DNA from: Eumeta japonica
Lineage: Eukaryota > Arthropoda > Insecta > Lepidoptera > Psychidae
DNA: 64,000 nt
Direction of reading: 5' to 3'
Assembly: GCA_005406025.1 (NCBI GenBank)
Contig: BGZK01000091.1
Coordinates: 186,001-250,000, forward strand
The position numbers were made by a program, and so were the translations under genes. The stretch's first letter is position 1. Each line of letters begins with the position of its first letter. Below the pieces are notes generated by a model. That model did not search any database and was not told the origin of the DNA. It saw only the letters and a list, made by a program, of their open reading frames with translations. Shown piece by piece: positions 1 to 11,059 of the stretch.

Positions 1-288
1 CGCCTACGCGATAAATCTTTCAAAGGTGATAATTAAATAGAACCTTATTTTAGTTATTGTAGATACGGCTAAATTTCCTACTACAGAATTATCTTAATTG
101 AAGATTACGGATTGAATATTATTACATAGGCACACAATATTCTACAAGTTTTCGTTTAGATGAATACCATTTTATGAGGACGAATAAAATAATAACGTTT
201 AGAATCTTTAATTTCGAATGAGCGACCGGTGATGGGAGATGTTATTAAATCGTTTATGATAGGACAATTCCGCACAACAATTTCATTT

Positions 289-465
289 AAGGCGGCGAAG
301 CAGACGCGGCCTTCTCCGCTAGCAGCGCGCGGCCGCGGCTGTGTGCGCAGCGCACCGAGCCGGCGGAGGCGATTACCGCACATCTACGGCACGGCGCGGG
401 CGCACGCGCATGCCGCCGGCCGCGAGCCGCCTTATCGCCGTTCGCCGGGATTCCCTTTCGGATTA
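289..465. promoter_or_regulatory. CpG-rich island 1
   Basis: About 175 bp dense in CG dinucleotides inside strongly AT-rich DNA. Both strands stay open for 60-100 codons, but this is expected from stop-poor GC sequence: the products are Arg/Ala-rich low complexity with no domain. It could be a promoter, a conserved regulatory element or an undetected exon. Nothing seen separates these. Confidence 0.35.
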
Positions 466-1202
466 TCACGAGGAACTACCACTTCGGATCGCTGTGGTCT
501 TTGCTCTATGTGTTACTACATCGTGGACCGGTTTTGTTTTTTTTTTAAATAACTTACGAATTTTAAAATTCCAGATGGGCCCGACTCGATTCCTTTAAAT
601 AAAACGGCTAAGCGCGAGTCAGTCTAACACGAAAAGGATCCATATTGATCTAATATAAATGCATGAATGCAAAAACCACAGATTAATGATTGGTGTTCGC
701 TCCTTAATCTATGACAAAAACTTATCATAGGTTGGACTTTGAACCGAAATCGTTCATATAAAGAAAGGATATGTAGTAATCACTAGACCAATTCCATTGA
801 ACTTATCGAGCCCTCCTTGAAGTTTTAGGAACATCTTTTCTTCATGAATAATTTTCGTTTCCCGCGATAATTTAAAGAGTCAGGTTCTCGTTTCGGTTTT
901 CCTATAAACTATGAGTGAGCTTATCTTCGTATTTTTGTATTTATTTTAGATTCATTAATTTCAGCTATTAAAGAGAATGTCTTTCGTATATTTTCTAGAA
1001 CATGTTTCATATAATGTATTTTAAAATAATAACAAGAACATATTTGTAGTTCTCATAACAAACCCGCACAATTAATAAGTAACATGATGCTCTTAGCAAA
1101 ATTTTCTTCTTTACTTTTCTATTGTGACCCACAAAATTATCGTCTAATAATGATTGCAATATAGTTAATTCAGTAGATTCACATAAAATAGGCTGTGACA
1201 GA

Positions 1203-1282
1203 CAATATGCACATAGGCAAACACGAGAGTGATATTCTAAGGGTTACGTTTTTTCATAGGGTGAACGGAACCCTAAAAAAAG
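1203..1282 (+). repeat. fragment of the 'ggaaccctaaaa' dispersed repeat (family G)
   Basis: An 'aagggtt.cgttttttcat' block followed about 20 bp later by 'ggaaccctaaaaaa' matches the right end of the long copy at 53.2-53.96 kb, including the preceding 'gacagac' stretch. I read it as an orphan right end. Family G is a widespread lepidopteran repeat as I recall it; its class is not settled from this sequence. Confidence 0.5.
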
Positions 1283-2597
1283 GATTGTAAAAGAGACCTT
1301 CGCCCCCCTATCTATTCCGATATTCGAGAACCTCTATTATGAGCTTACAAAGCCTAAATGCGTTATCGTCTAAATAAACAATTAGTACGAAATATGTCCT
1401 TAGTTCATTGTAATAACTGACAGTTCTTATGCGAGTTCAATGCGCAAATTAGCAATAAAAATAAGCATCGAGTCGAGTGTTCGCTACATCCGAACTGTAA
1501 TGGGTGTTTTAATCGCCTCGCTGGGCAGGGAGTCGTTGATGGCGGCGTTGTAAGTAGATATTTCGCAAAAAATATTCTGATGTCTATCCAAATATTTTAG
1601 AATGCGGACGTGTGGCGCCTGACCTGCTCACGAACTACGCTCAGGGCTTTCTCTCCCGGCCATGGGGCGAAATGGGGTGATCCAATTCTCGCTTTTGAAA
1701 ACACGCAAAGTTGTTTGTGTCATGGTAGGTATAAATAATATTCGTTACGCAAGTGACGCGCCATGGTAAAGACGACAAATCTAGAACTCTAACTTGTTAC
1801 GTAAGAAATTAATTTTAGGTCCCCGGGTCACGGATTAGGCAACAGCTTTGGTTAGGTTAATTTATAATCTTAGACAGGACCGGAGCTTACAAGAAATTCG
1901 TTCTGCAATGTGACACTAAACTTTTGGAAGTTGGGAAGATTTACTGTTATTAGTGTTCCGAATTAAAACCTTCAGAAGTGCTTTTAGTTTGTGCTGTGGA
2001 ATAATTTTTTCCGCAATTGAACACACTATTTTAGTTAACATCAAATACCCAAACAGTCAGACAGACAGCAGTTTTGAATATATGCGAATACAATATTGCG
2101 CTCGTATATCTATTGATATGTTTTCTAAATTATGAATAAATGTTTCAATTTTATTTATTCACCAAAGGTGTCGCAACAGTTTCGGCCCCAGTTTCAAGCC
2201 AGAGACTTTTTATCTATTGTAAATACTAGCACTACTAGACTTGGTCACTCGATTCCGAGTCGTTGTTCTTGATTATAAACGTTTATCAATCGACCGGATG
2301 TTGAAGTCGGAAAAAGTCACGTTCGAAACGCTACTACAACTATGGGGATTGTGATGTGAGGCATAAATCTTATTGAACATAGATTATTGATAGATAGATA
2401 CACTTGTTAGTGTTTCGTGAGTCGTAATGATATAGAGATGAGCTCTCGTTCCGTATTCTGCAGTCGCTAGCTCGTGTCGTACAACAGCCTTGCTTTCTCC
2501 GGATAGCTGAGTCTAAATAGCTATGTGCCGAGGTCTCGGCCGTAGTTTACGTAGTAGGTCAGCCGTAGCGTAGGCTAGAAGTCTGGTGCGGAATGTT

Positions 2598-2715
2598 CTA
2601 GCGGGCGCCGCCGGTGGTGTGGTTAGGTAGCGCGCACAGCGGGCGCGGCGCGGGCGGCGGAGAGCGGCGTTATTTAGGCGGTCCGGCGAGATATGCGGCG
2701 CAGCCGTGTGTGCGT
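2598..2715. promoter_or_regulatory. CpG-rich island 2
   Basis: About 120 bp of very CG-dense sequence ('gcgggcgcggcgcgggcggc' at its core) flanked by AT-rich DNA. Frames crossing it code for Arg/Ala/Pro-rich low complexity only. No domain, no splice sites that I would trust. Confidence 0.35.
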
Positions 2716-3000
2716 ATAGTCGACCGACGACGAACGCTAAAGGATGGTTCACATGTATCGTTACCGTGATTTTTTTTGAAGTAAAACTTACGTAGGTGGC
2801 GATTCGATAATCGATAATTGGATGAGAATTTAGAGTGGATTTTCAAGAACGCATTGCGTTTACTCACATTTAGTTACATGAGAGAGAAGAAAGATATTTA
2901 TTACACGGAAAAAAGAAGAAAGATACATTCATTCTGACTCCACGGAAGCGGAGAAAAATAGACTGTCGCATACACAACACAAAGCGATATAATAAAAACT

Positions 3001-3543
3001 CGTTGTCTGTAAAATCGATTTACGGACGGTAGTTTGACGTGACAACGTCAAACATTACAGTAATATAATATACAGAACGACACAAGGAGAAAAGTTAATT
3101 GTTTATACTATCAATTATATGAATCTTCATTATTTTTCAGTCAATTGTAACATAACCTATCAATACTGCTCTCGCCGACCGAGGCTTCTTTATAAATAAT
3201 AAAAAAATAAAGAAATATTAATGAAAAGATTAAACACATAAAGCTTGAACAATGAGATTTTTAAATGCAAAATTACTTACCATTATTGTCGCAATATTAA
3301 AGACACATGAAAATCACAATAACATTTCACTTCACTTTATAAAGACTTGACGAAAACAGTTCACGTGTACCTTTTGTGCTAGGCTGATCGAGTAGAGGGG
3401 AGATAGATGCAGCACGAAACGAACTGAGCCGACACTCGAGCCTCGCTTGCGGAACGGGACATCGAGCGTAACGGGACAATGACGTCAGCTTTTTCGTACA
3501 TGCAGCCCGTAATATCGAGTTAATAGACGTTGTCACGTCAAAA
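3001..3543 (+). mobile_element. non-autonomous repeat family A, copy A1
   Basis: It starts with 'gttgtctgtaaaatcg...tacggacgg' and 'gacgtgacaacgtc', and ends with the inverted 'gacgttgtcacgtcaaaa'. The same left block, right block and a GC-richer internal part before the right end recur at 38965, 41349 and (inverted) 49977. No coding capacity is visible. The size of about 0.35-0.55 kb and the inverted ends suggest a MITE-like DNA element, but no target duplication was identified. Confidence 0.65.
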
Positions 3544-4300
3544 CATTCCTCCACATGCGTATGTTGTAGATGTACGCGTCAGACGCTGTATATGAACTGC
3601 TGATACGTAGCTTAATTAATATTTATCCTTGTGTTTTGCGATTTTTCACGTTTATGTTTTGTGATATTTTGATTATATCAATAACGAATTATTACTTGAA
3701 TAAGAAGTTTCTCTTCTATCACGTGTACGGTGCTGTACACGTATATTTCTATGTACTACGGTTCTCTGCTAACTGATGACTGTTTTACAATTAATGTAAT
3801 ATTTTTGTTTCAGAATAAAATATTTACATTAATAATAACACTTAACCCAGAAGCGATTTTATACTTTGAATTTTACACAGAAATTTATTTTGTCCTTTGT
3901 AAATCAGATGAAGCGTTGACGGAAAATTGATTGCTTTTAAATGAAATGACACCTTTATATATCCAAACTTTCGTGTTTTCAAACTGAAAAAAACATTCCA
4001 TAATTACGTATAAGTACTTAATAATTATGTCACATTCATTAAATCTTGTTATTATTAACTTAAGACAGATTTTCTGGAAACACTTAAACCACAAATATTT
4101 TTGTTTTACGCTTAACGTATGCAGTCTAAAGATAGTTTGAGAAATATAATAGGCGTGACGATAGTATGACATAATCAAAGATTTAATTACTTTAGGGGAA
4201 AATACACATTCAAAGGATTCAAAAAACTCAATTAGTTTTTTTTTTTAAATTGAGATTAATAAGATTTTCAATAAAATAAAAGAGTAAAATACTGCAATCG
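3544..4300. other. AT-rich non-coding gap
   Basis: No gene seen. The short open frames on both strands code for Phe/Ile/Tyr/Asn-rich low complexity, as expected for this base composition. Confidence 0.55.
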
Positions 4301-4352
4301 GCCATTTTGACTGAAACGCCAATCACAGCGCATGACGTCATACTTATGTAAG
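4301..4352 (+). repeat. left terminal inverted repeat of the two-gene transposon
   Basis: It begins 'gccattttgactgaa' and contains 'tgacgtcatacttatgtaag' at 4333-4352. The right end carries the complement of both parts in the same order, but there the two parts are about 30 bp further apart. The TGACGTCA core is also a consensus CRE/bZIP site, so it may have promoter activity. Confidence 0.65.
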
Positions 4353-4454
4353 CTTCACTGTGTTTTGATTACCTCCTACTGATTGCTCTTTATGATTGAT
4401 TTTATATTTGTTTTTGTGATTTATCGACTTTACAACACGAATCTATCTATAACA

Positions 4455-6094
4455 ATGGAACCAGGCTTTGTTAAGGCAAACAGCTCAAATTTGCCCAGGA
4501 TCGATTTATTGATGTTGGGCGAGTTCCTCCAACAAATAAAGAATTTTGCTCGTCCGAATTTAGAAACGTGAAAACCTCTTTGTAAGTATATTTTATTTGT
4601 ATTTATCTTTAACACTAGATACAAATTTGACCAGTAGTAGTAATCAGATTCGTTTTAAACTCGTAGAAGTTTATTTTGTTTTACTTTCATAAGTTATTTT
4701 TACAATAAACTTGTCATTATTTGAGGTTAGCTCCCTTGCAGTATAGGTATATGTTTGCTATTTTAAAGGTATTACCTAACAAAACGAGAAAATTTGTATA
4801 ACTTCGAAACACCTAAATATGAGAAGTGGTGGTAGTTTTAGACTTAGGTTGACACACAAAATTTTTGGCTTCTAAATAAGTCTCCATTCAAAATAAACAT
4901 GTTTGATTTGACAGTATGTATGTATTTGTTCTAATTAATTTCTATTATTTCAGGTCTTCAAGACCTTCATATGGAGATGATGCAATTAGTTATGTGCAAC
5001 TAAAACGGGAAGGAAATATTTGCACAGTCAAATGCAAGATTTGCCCAGAGCATAAAGTCCATGCAAAACTATATGCTGTTACATTGATAGTTGATGAAGA
5101 GGAAGAAAAAGTAACATCAATTCAATGTCATGATTGTGTTGCTGCCAGGGTGGTGCAAACATGCCATAGCACTACTTATGTGGGTCCATAGACGAAGCGA
5201 AGAACCTTCATGCACAGAAGTCCAATGTTACTGCAGAAATCAAAGCTGTCAAGAGTTGGCACTACCTTGAAATTTATATCTGCCAAAGATTTATCTAAAG
5301 GTAGCCCTATGTTGCCTTCTAACTACACAGTCCTTGAAAATTTTTTAGAGGAAAGTAAAAGAAATCTTAGTAACTGCGAGCTACTAAAGTACCAACACGA
5401 TTATAATGGTGATGAATTACTTAGTGTCTCAATGCACCAACTGGTTTTAAATATAAAACAGAGTGTTGTGACTTATTTTTTAAAGTCAATTTGACAGTTG
5501 ACCTTATCAATAAGATTGAAGCTGAAACCAGGGACCAGTTCAAAATAACCTCTGGTACGAACTCAGGTATGGCAGAGTAACAGCTTCAAAGTTTATGAAG
5601 TGAGTCGGTGCCAGACCGATGATGGGACTCTGATTTCTATCATCATGGGGGTAAGATACCAGACACACCAGCCATGAAACAGGGTAGATATTTAGAAAAT
5701 GAGGTACGAGAAATAGTTAGCAAGAAACTAGGGAAAAGTATCAAGAATTGTGGTCTCTTTATATCTCAAAATACCCAATGTTAGCAGGTTCTCCTGATGG
5801 GTTATGTCAAGATAGTATTGTGGAGATAAAATGCCCTATAAGCAATAAAACTTATATACATTATATAAAAATGGAAAACCCAGCAAGAAATGCTTTGCCC
5901 AAATACAAATGCAAATGTACGTAAGTGGACTAAAAAATGTTATTTTGTGTTGCAGATCCCAATTTTTCCATTAATAAAATGTAGAAATTATATGCATAAA
6001 CTTTGATGGTGAATATTTGTCAAGTTTTCTTGAAAGTATTATAACGTTTTGGAAATCCCATGTATATCCATTGTTATATAAAAGTATAGAATAG
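4455..6094 (+). pseudogene. YqaJ-type nuclease gene of the transposon, frameshifted
   Basis: Exon 1 starts at ATG 4455 (MEPGFVKANSSNLPR...) and ends at 4581. The intron runs 4582-4953 with a GTAAGT donor and TTTCAG acceptor and splices into ...SSRPSYGDDAISYVQLK. Exon 2 continues with a CKICPEH...CHDC block and, after a 1-nt shift near 5150, CKHAIALLMWVH, i.e. a Cys/His cluster typical of the N-terminal part of these proteins. The C-terminal half holds the YqaJ nuclease motifs: GRYLENEVREIV (about 5674), AGSPDGLC (about 5784) and VEIKCP (about 5820), the PD-(D/E)XK core. It ends FWKSHVYPLLYKSIE-stop at 6094. Lesions are a shift in exon 1 near 4530, two shifts at about 5150 and 5235, a stop at about 5602, and more shifts after 5640 and 5760. 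Known relatives are transposon-borne or domesticated. No function is expected from this copy. Confidence 0.85.
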
Positions 6095-6125
6095 AAAATA
6101 AAAATGCAGAAATTTAATCATTGTT

Positions 6126-8219
6126 TTATTTAATAAGAGAATCTTGTATATTAATCAAACCACAGGCTATAGTTATCACATCGTCAAGAACTTTAACCAA
6201 ACTTAAGTTAAGACATGCATGTGGTTTTAACATGTTGAATTCACGTAATCGACGTATTACCGCTCAACATGAATACGTAAGCTAGCTATTTGTTTAGTTT
6301 CTTTGGCTTCAGATTTTGTTAACTTGGCTCCAGATACAACACTTGGAGGCTACTAATAGCACACCCATTTTACGTAAATACACTTCCACATGTTTAAATC
6401 CTCTATCTGCCATAATGCATATATTAGGTTGCAAACATTTTGAGAAATCTGAAGTTTCCACAATGCATGTGTCTGTTATTCGGCCTCCATAACCATTTGA
6501 AATATAATTGATTAAACCATTAGGGTACAAGATATGAGGTACTTAATTGTGTTGGCTTTCTTGTAATCAGACCAGGAAAGAGCTTGATTTAAGGCCTTTG
6601 ATGGCTTTTGTACTTCAATTTCTAAACAGTCTATTATACAAGTCACCTTATGATATTTATGCCTAAAAGCCATAGGTAATTTCTTTTTATCAACTCTTTA
6701 TCTAATGATACAATAAAAGGACGCATTACACTTGCTATAATAGGTACATTTTAAAGAAAATTTTGCTTGATAAGATCTATCAATGCCGAAGTCATCAGCA
6801 AGTTCACGGAATGAATTGTTTAACCTAATTTTTTTAGACATAGTAAAATATGGTTAAACGGTATACCTGTCTGTTCTTGAATCAAGTTAACTAAATAATA
6901 ACAATTTAAAGGAATACCAATATAAGAACGGGGCTCTTTTAATTTTCTTCAAAGTGCACTCTAAAGCTTTTAAATCGTCTCTCCTTTGTCATCCTCTAGC
7001 ATCTCGCTACAGTCAGATGTAGACTCCATTTGAAGAGATTTTATGGATGATGACTGCTCATCAGAGTGAGTATAAGAAGTATCACTGTCTGATTGTTCTA
7101 TTTGTTTGACTATTTTACTCAAAACATTTATACTTGGTCTTGATGGGTTACTATTGACATCATGCTTGATTTTAAATGGTGATGTAGAAACAGAATGTAG
7201 ACACGGCTTCAATGGTGATGTCATCTGATTTACCAAATTAACTTTGTTTGGTTAGCTTTACTTCTAAATGTTTTACATATGTGTACTTGAATTGCTTTAT
7301 CCAACATTCTTGGTGGTAATTGGGAACTTCTTCAACAATCTGCTGAACTGTAAAACAAATGTTTTGTTATTTAAGTGCAAATGTTATAATTATGAACACA
7401 AATAGAAAATTACAAGGTTATAAAAAATCTATGTAGTTTTATTGCCAGTATCACTGAATGAATCTCAAACATAGATCATTTCTTGAGATTTGTACAAAGG
7501 GATGCCGCTATATAAGATAATCTGTAATACGGGCCTAGTATACCAACAATGTATGCAATAATACTGAATTAACATTCAAATAAATAAGTTAGTAAACTAT
7601 ACCTGAACTACAAGATGCAATTTCTTTGAACTTGATGGCTCTTTAACTATAGTACTTTCTTCAAATTGCTTTTCACACTCTTCAAGAATCATCATCCTTC
7701 GTTTTTTAACTACATAGGGTCGCTCTGTTCTGTTAGATGTTTGTGTTTTCCTGTCTGGTTGGCAAGTAAATTTTGTGGGCATACATCCTGTTTTCATACG
7801 GACTTGTGATACCGACCCCATGACATGGTATTCCATATAATTTTCCATATCATTTGGCAACTGAAAAATGCAAAGGTAACAATTAAAATTGATAATAAGA
7901 ACTATAATCAAGACTAACACAAACATAACCTCAATAAATAACTAGTTATTCCATAGCATCTACATTTCAACTATTTCACGTCAAACACACATTAAGTTAA
8001 AATCTATCAATACATGATAACATACTCACATCAAAGTGATCTTCACAGAAATAAAGTGGCGAGTTTGTCTTTACATCGTTCGGGTTTCGCCGTGCAAGCT
8101 TTAACCATTTATCTCTTATTATTTTCTTGTATGGGACATGTACAAATACCTTTTGGGTGTCGTTATTGATGTATTTTGCACTGAGGTACTGCACACCACT
8201 TATAAACTTTAGAATTCAT
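6126..8219 (-). pseudogene. THAP-domain DDE transposase gene of the transposon, frameshifted
   Basis: It starts at ATG 8219 (MNSKVYKWCAVPQC). The THAP finger shows C-x4-C, the invariant W in RDKWLKLARR and the C-x2-H in YFCEDHFD; a 1-nt shift lies just after the first Cys pair. The exon 1 donor is at 8029 (GTGAGT), the acceptor CAG at 7861-7863, and exon 2 opens LPNDMENYMEYHVMGS. A second intron runs from 7602 (GTATAG) to 7348 (CAG). A Ser/Asp-rich linker lies at 6970-7236. The catalytic domain shows IIDCLEIEVQKPS (first D, about 6620-6643), IMADRGFKHVEVYL (second D, about 6380-6420) and IHVER just before a shift, then VIRRLREF (glutamate, about 6265). The stop is at 6126-6128. It is broken by several frameshifts and stops, so not functional. 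Relatives belong to the IS5/Harbinger-like DDE_Tnp_4 group. Confidence 0.85.
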
Positions 8220-8287
8220 TATTAATATAAGAAATACGCAACGTTCGTTTACTTTGCTGTCTAGCTGTGCGTAAACAAATTTGACGT

Positions 8288-8370
8288 TTACGTAAGTATG
8301 ACGTCACACACGACGCCATGACACGGCGAGCTGTTTTCGCGCAATATTTAAAAATGATTATAAAAATGGC
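8288..8370 (-). repeat. right terminal inverted repeat of the two-gene transposon
   Basis: Read on the minus strand it begins 'gccattttta' at 8370 and contains 'tgacgtcatacttacgtaa' at 8306-8288, matching the left end. The extra sequence between the two blocks includes 'gcgcgaaaacagctcgcc'. It lies about 70 bp upstream of the transposase start at 8219, so it probably overlaps that gene's promoter. Confidence 0.6.
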
Positions 8371-9600
8371 TTTAAACTTCCAAAAACTTTAGTTTATTAC
8401 CGAAATAAAGGTTTTGTTGTAAACAGTAGATGTGTATCCGCATTACGGAAGAGGATTTCAAAATCTTTCGTCATGCCTATTGTTGTATTCTCAAAAGTTG
8501 TGTTTTACTTTGACAATATATTAGTTTGACAATATATTTATTAGCCATTTATTGAGTTTAAGTCCTTTTGTATAAAATAGACGCGTCCTCAAAACAGAGT
8601 TGAAGAAAATAACGGTGAATAATAATAATAACAAGAGCGCTATGTGAGCCCGGCGCTACTTTGACAAAGCGCTATCGGCGCGACACGCGGCGCTGTACGT
8701 GCAGCGCCCGCTCGCGCCGCGCCGCCCGCGCCCCCGCGATGTGACTTAATTAAATCGCGCGGGCGAGCGCCGCCGGCGACGACGGCGGCGCGCCCGGCGA
8801 CCCGCGGCGCGGCGGCGTCACGCGTCACTACTTTAGGGGCGACCGTTTCTCGAGATGATGCCTAAAAAAATAAATTAAACGATGGAAGGCGTAGCGTCGC
8901 TCACGAGAAACAGGAAAATGTTTGTTAGTCGAATAATTAAATTGCAATATCGTCTTTTCACAAGACTGTAAACACGAACAGAGGCGTCTATGTAAATATG
9001 ACGATTATCAAAGAATAGAATCTTAAATTTTTTTTTGTGGCAATGTCAGATCGTGGTAATTAATTTCAATATAAGTCTTGTGGTTTCTGTATTTGTCATA
9101 GGAAGTATTGCTCATTGCTGAGTAGCTCTTCGAGTAGATAAAGAAGAGAAAAATGAAGTGATTCATTTACTTCCCTTATTAACATAAAACTATGGGAGGA
9201 GTGAGAGGGGCGGGGGTAAAAATCAAAAATATGGCCCACATAGTATGTTCCCCCCTAATGTGTCAAAAAAATCTGTAGATCTTGAAGTACACATGGAAAT
9301 ACAAAGAAATTTGAATTCTCCATTTGTATCGTACCGTATCATAGAATAATAGAATAGGAAATACTTTTACTTATAATAAGTCGTTGTCTTAGATTTCTAT
9401 CATCTCTCTGCCGAGACAAGCGCTTCCAAAATAGTTTAATTTCAGATCGACTTGGCGACTTGGACCTTAAGTCTCTCGCTGGTCCGACGAGGATCGAACG
9501 ATTATAACGACTATTTTCGAGTTGTTACCAAAACAGAAGAACATCATATATATATATATATACTTGCAATACAAAAATTGCAAACATTTAGTGTTCAATA
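8371..9600. other. non-coding gap with one CpG island
   Basis: No gene seen apart from the CpG-rich island listed separately. It contains a short (TA)n tract near 9546-9562 and a purine-rich 'gggaggagtgagaggggcgg' run near 9195. Confidence 0.55.
8638..8830. promoter_or_regulatory. CpG-rich island 3 around a TTAATTAA core
   Basis: About 190 bp of extremely CG-dense sequence interrupted near 8740-8756 by 'gatgtgacttaattaaatcg', an AT-rich core holding the palindrome TTAATTAA (a homeodomain-type site). Open frames across it are Ala/Arg/Gly low complexity. A GC collar around an AT-rich binding-site core is more like a regulatory element than an exon; this is inference. Confidence 0.4.
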
Positions 9601-9906
9601 AGCATTTGGTTATTGTTTTTTGCCCTTGCAACGAGGAGGAGGTGAAAAATGCATAATGCACACGAGTGTGGGGCTGATACCCACTGAAAAAGTCCCCCTG
9701 AAGGAGTGAGGAGTCGGCAGTGCTGTCAGCTGGGATGTTGTGAACAGCTTCACCGACCGCGGCCGAACGGCAAGCGAGGGTGCCGACGGCGCGTGAACGT
9801 CGGTCAGCGCGGTACTCTCTTGGAAGCGAAGACCCATGGTCGGGCCTTTGGGAGAAAAATTAAAAAATAGAAGGAAAGAACTTAAGAGCGTCTCGTAACA
9901 AATCAA
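9601..9906 (-). other. unrecognised open block of higher GC
   Basis: About 300 bp with an open minus-strand frame of 98 codons (Ser/Pro/Thr-rich, containing LTALPTPHSFRGTFSVG). Base composition is clearly higher in GC than the flanks, so it may be a transposon remnant or an exon fragment. I recognise no domain and see no credible splice sites. Confidence 0.25.
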
Positions 9907-10280
9907 GTGAAATGGTTCGTCATGAGAAATTTACATACTTTTCTTTCATTTTAGAATGCATATTATAATAATAAAAACCTTTTAAAGAAAATATACGAAA
10001 ATCGAGCTTTCCCGCATTATTTCTTATACTATTGACCCTAAATTATGTTTAAAATTGCAAAATATAGGATTTTATTCATAATTTTGTGGAAATCCTAAAC
10101 GAAGTACCGAATTCTTTAAATTCCCATCAAAAACAGAAAATATTTGTGAAGATAAAATGCGTACGAAAGTTGCTTAATTTCACCGAAGACTAATAATTTG
10201 GATTGGTTCAAGAGTTACTATGATAGTCTACTTATAAGGCGACCGCTTTAAACTCCAACTTACAATAAGTTTTTGTATTT

Positions 10281-10385
10281 TTAGGTTTCCGTAGTTTAGA
10301 TGTTTCAACGAGGGCTCATTATTAAGTCTCTAACGTCTGTCCGTTCGTCCTTTCGTTTGTTGTATCTACCTTTAAATGGCCGTAC
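10281..10385 (-). repeat. family G repeat fragment, minus orientation
   Basis: The sequence 'tttttaggtttccgtagtt' followed by 'gggctc', 'aagtctctaacgtctgtccg' and 'ttcgtcc' is a diverged complement of the family G right end ('gacagacggacgaatggaca ... aagggttccgtttttgc ... ggaaccctaaaaaa' at 53.88-53.96 kb). No coding content. Confidence 0.5.
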
Positions 10386-10503
10386 CGTTTCATCACTGGA
10401 AAAATTTGCACAGAATATGTGCCATTACGACGTAAACAATGAATAAAGAAGCAAAAAGTAAAAAAATATTACAATACACGAAACGTGCATTTATAACGTA
10501 TTT

Positions 10504-11051
10504 TTGTTTAGTTCTTGTGTAAAACCGCAAATGGTAAAACTTGGTATAATGCAAACTTCAAAAGTAAACGACAAATATGAAAATAACAATACTAATAACA
10601 ATAATAAGCCGATCGAGTATGATTTGCGTTCGCACCAAGTATTCGATAATCCGACTGGTACTTGGTCAACTTTTTCAGGCAACGCAAACAAATTCGGGTT
10701 TGGTCTAAAAACATGCGACATAAGGCATGGAGCACTCCACGCGAGTCCATTCCACATTCGAGAGATTTTATTTAATACCAGCTCAACCCGACATACGTTA
10801 TCCTGCCAGTATTTATCGTGTATGTGTATATAAATGAAATGAATAGTATTCATATTGAAAATAATACAATAAACTTTAATTTTATATAACAGATTAACAT
10901 ATAAATAATACTTATTATGATTGTAATATATGGAATATAATATACATATATTAAATGAATATATGTAATAGAAGTTGGTAGGTATACATGCTCCAGCGCC
11001 ACTTGGTATCGAATTAAAACAAAGAGGATAGTATAAAAAAGTTATCCACAA
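10504..11051. other. block open on both strands, unrecognised
   Basis: The plus strand is open for 109 codons from 10504, and the minus strand is open from 11051 to 10491 (186 codons, Tyr/Ile-rich in its first half). Codon content looks like chance in AT-rich DNA for the first half. The segment 10620-10800 has more balanced composition and could be a decayed exon or transposon piece. No domain recognised on either strand. Confidence 0.2.
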
Positions 11052-11059
11052 AAAACCAT

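Larger units (their letters stand above)
1..3000. other. non-coding stretch, left end
   Basis: No convincing coding region. The open frames here are short, mostly within the GC-rich blocks, and show no domain. Two CpG-rich islands and one dispersed-repeat fragment inside it are listed separately. The rest is AT-rich unique-looking sequence with homopolymer runs. Confidence 0.6.
4301..8370. mobile_element. decayed two-gene DNA transposon, THAP-DDE transposase plus YqaJ nuclease (probable ISL2EU type)
   Basis: About 4.07 kb carrying two convergent genes. Gene 1 (+) encodes a YqaJ-type PD-(D/E)XK nuclease with a zinc-binding CxH-like block; gene 2 (-) encodes a THAP zinc finger joined to a DDE_Tnp_4-type transposase. 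The 3' ends face each other with about 31 bp between stops (6094 and 6126). The outer ends share an inverted pair: 'gccatttt' at 4301 and its complement ending at 8370, and 'tgacgtcatactta(t/c)gtaa' at 4333-4351 and 8288-8306. This gene pair is, from memory, the hallmark of the ISL2EU superfamily. Both genes carry several frameshifts, so this copy cannot be autonomous. Exact termini and target duplication could not be fixed. Confidence 0.8.

Noticed and set aside
8640..8828. 62-codon Ala/Arg/Gly minus frame as a coding exon
   Set aside because: Pure CpG-island composition, no domain, no splice sites.
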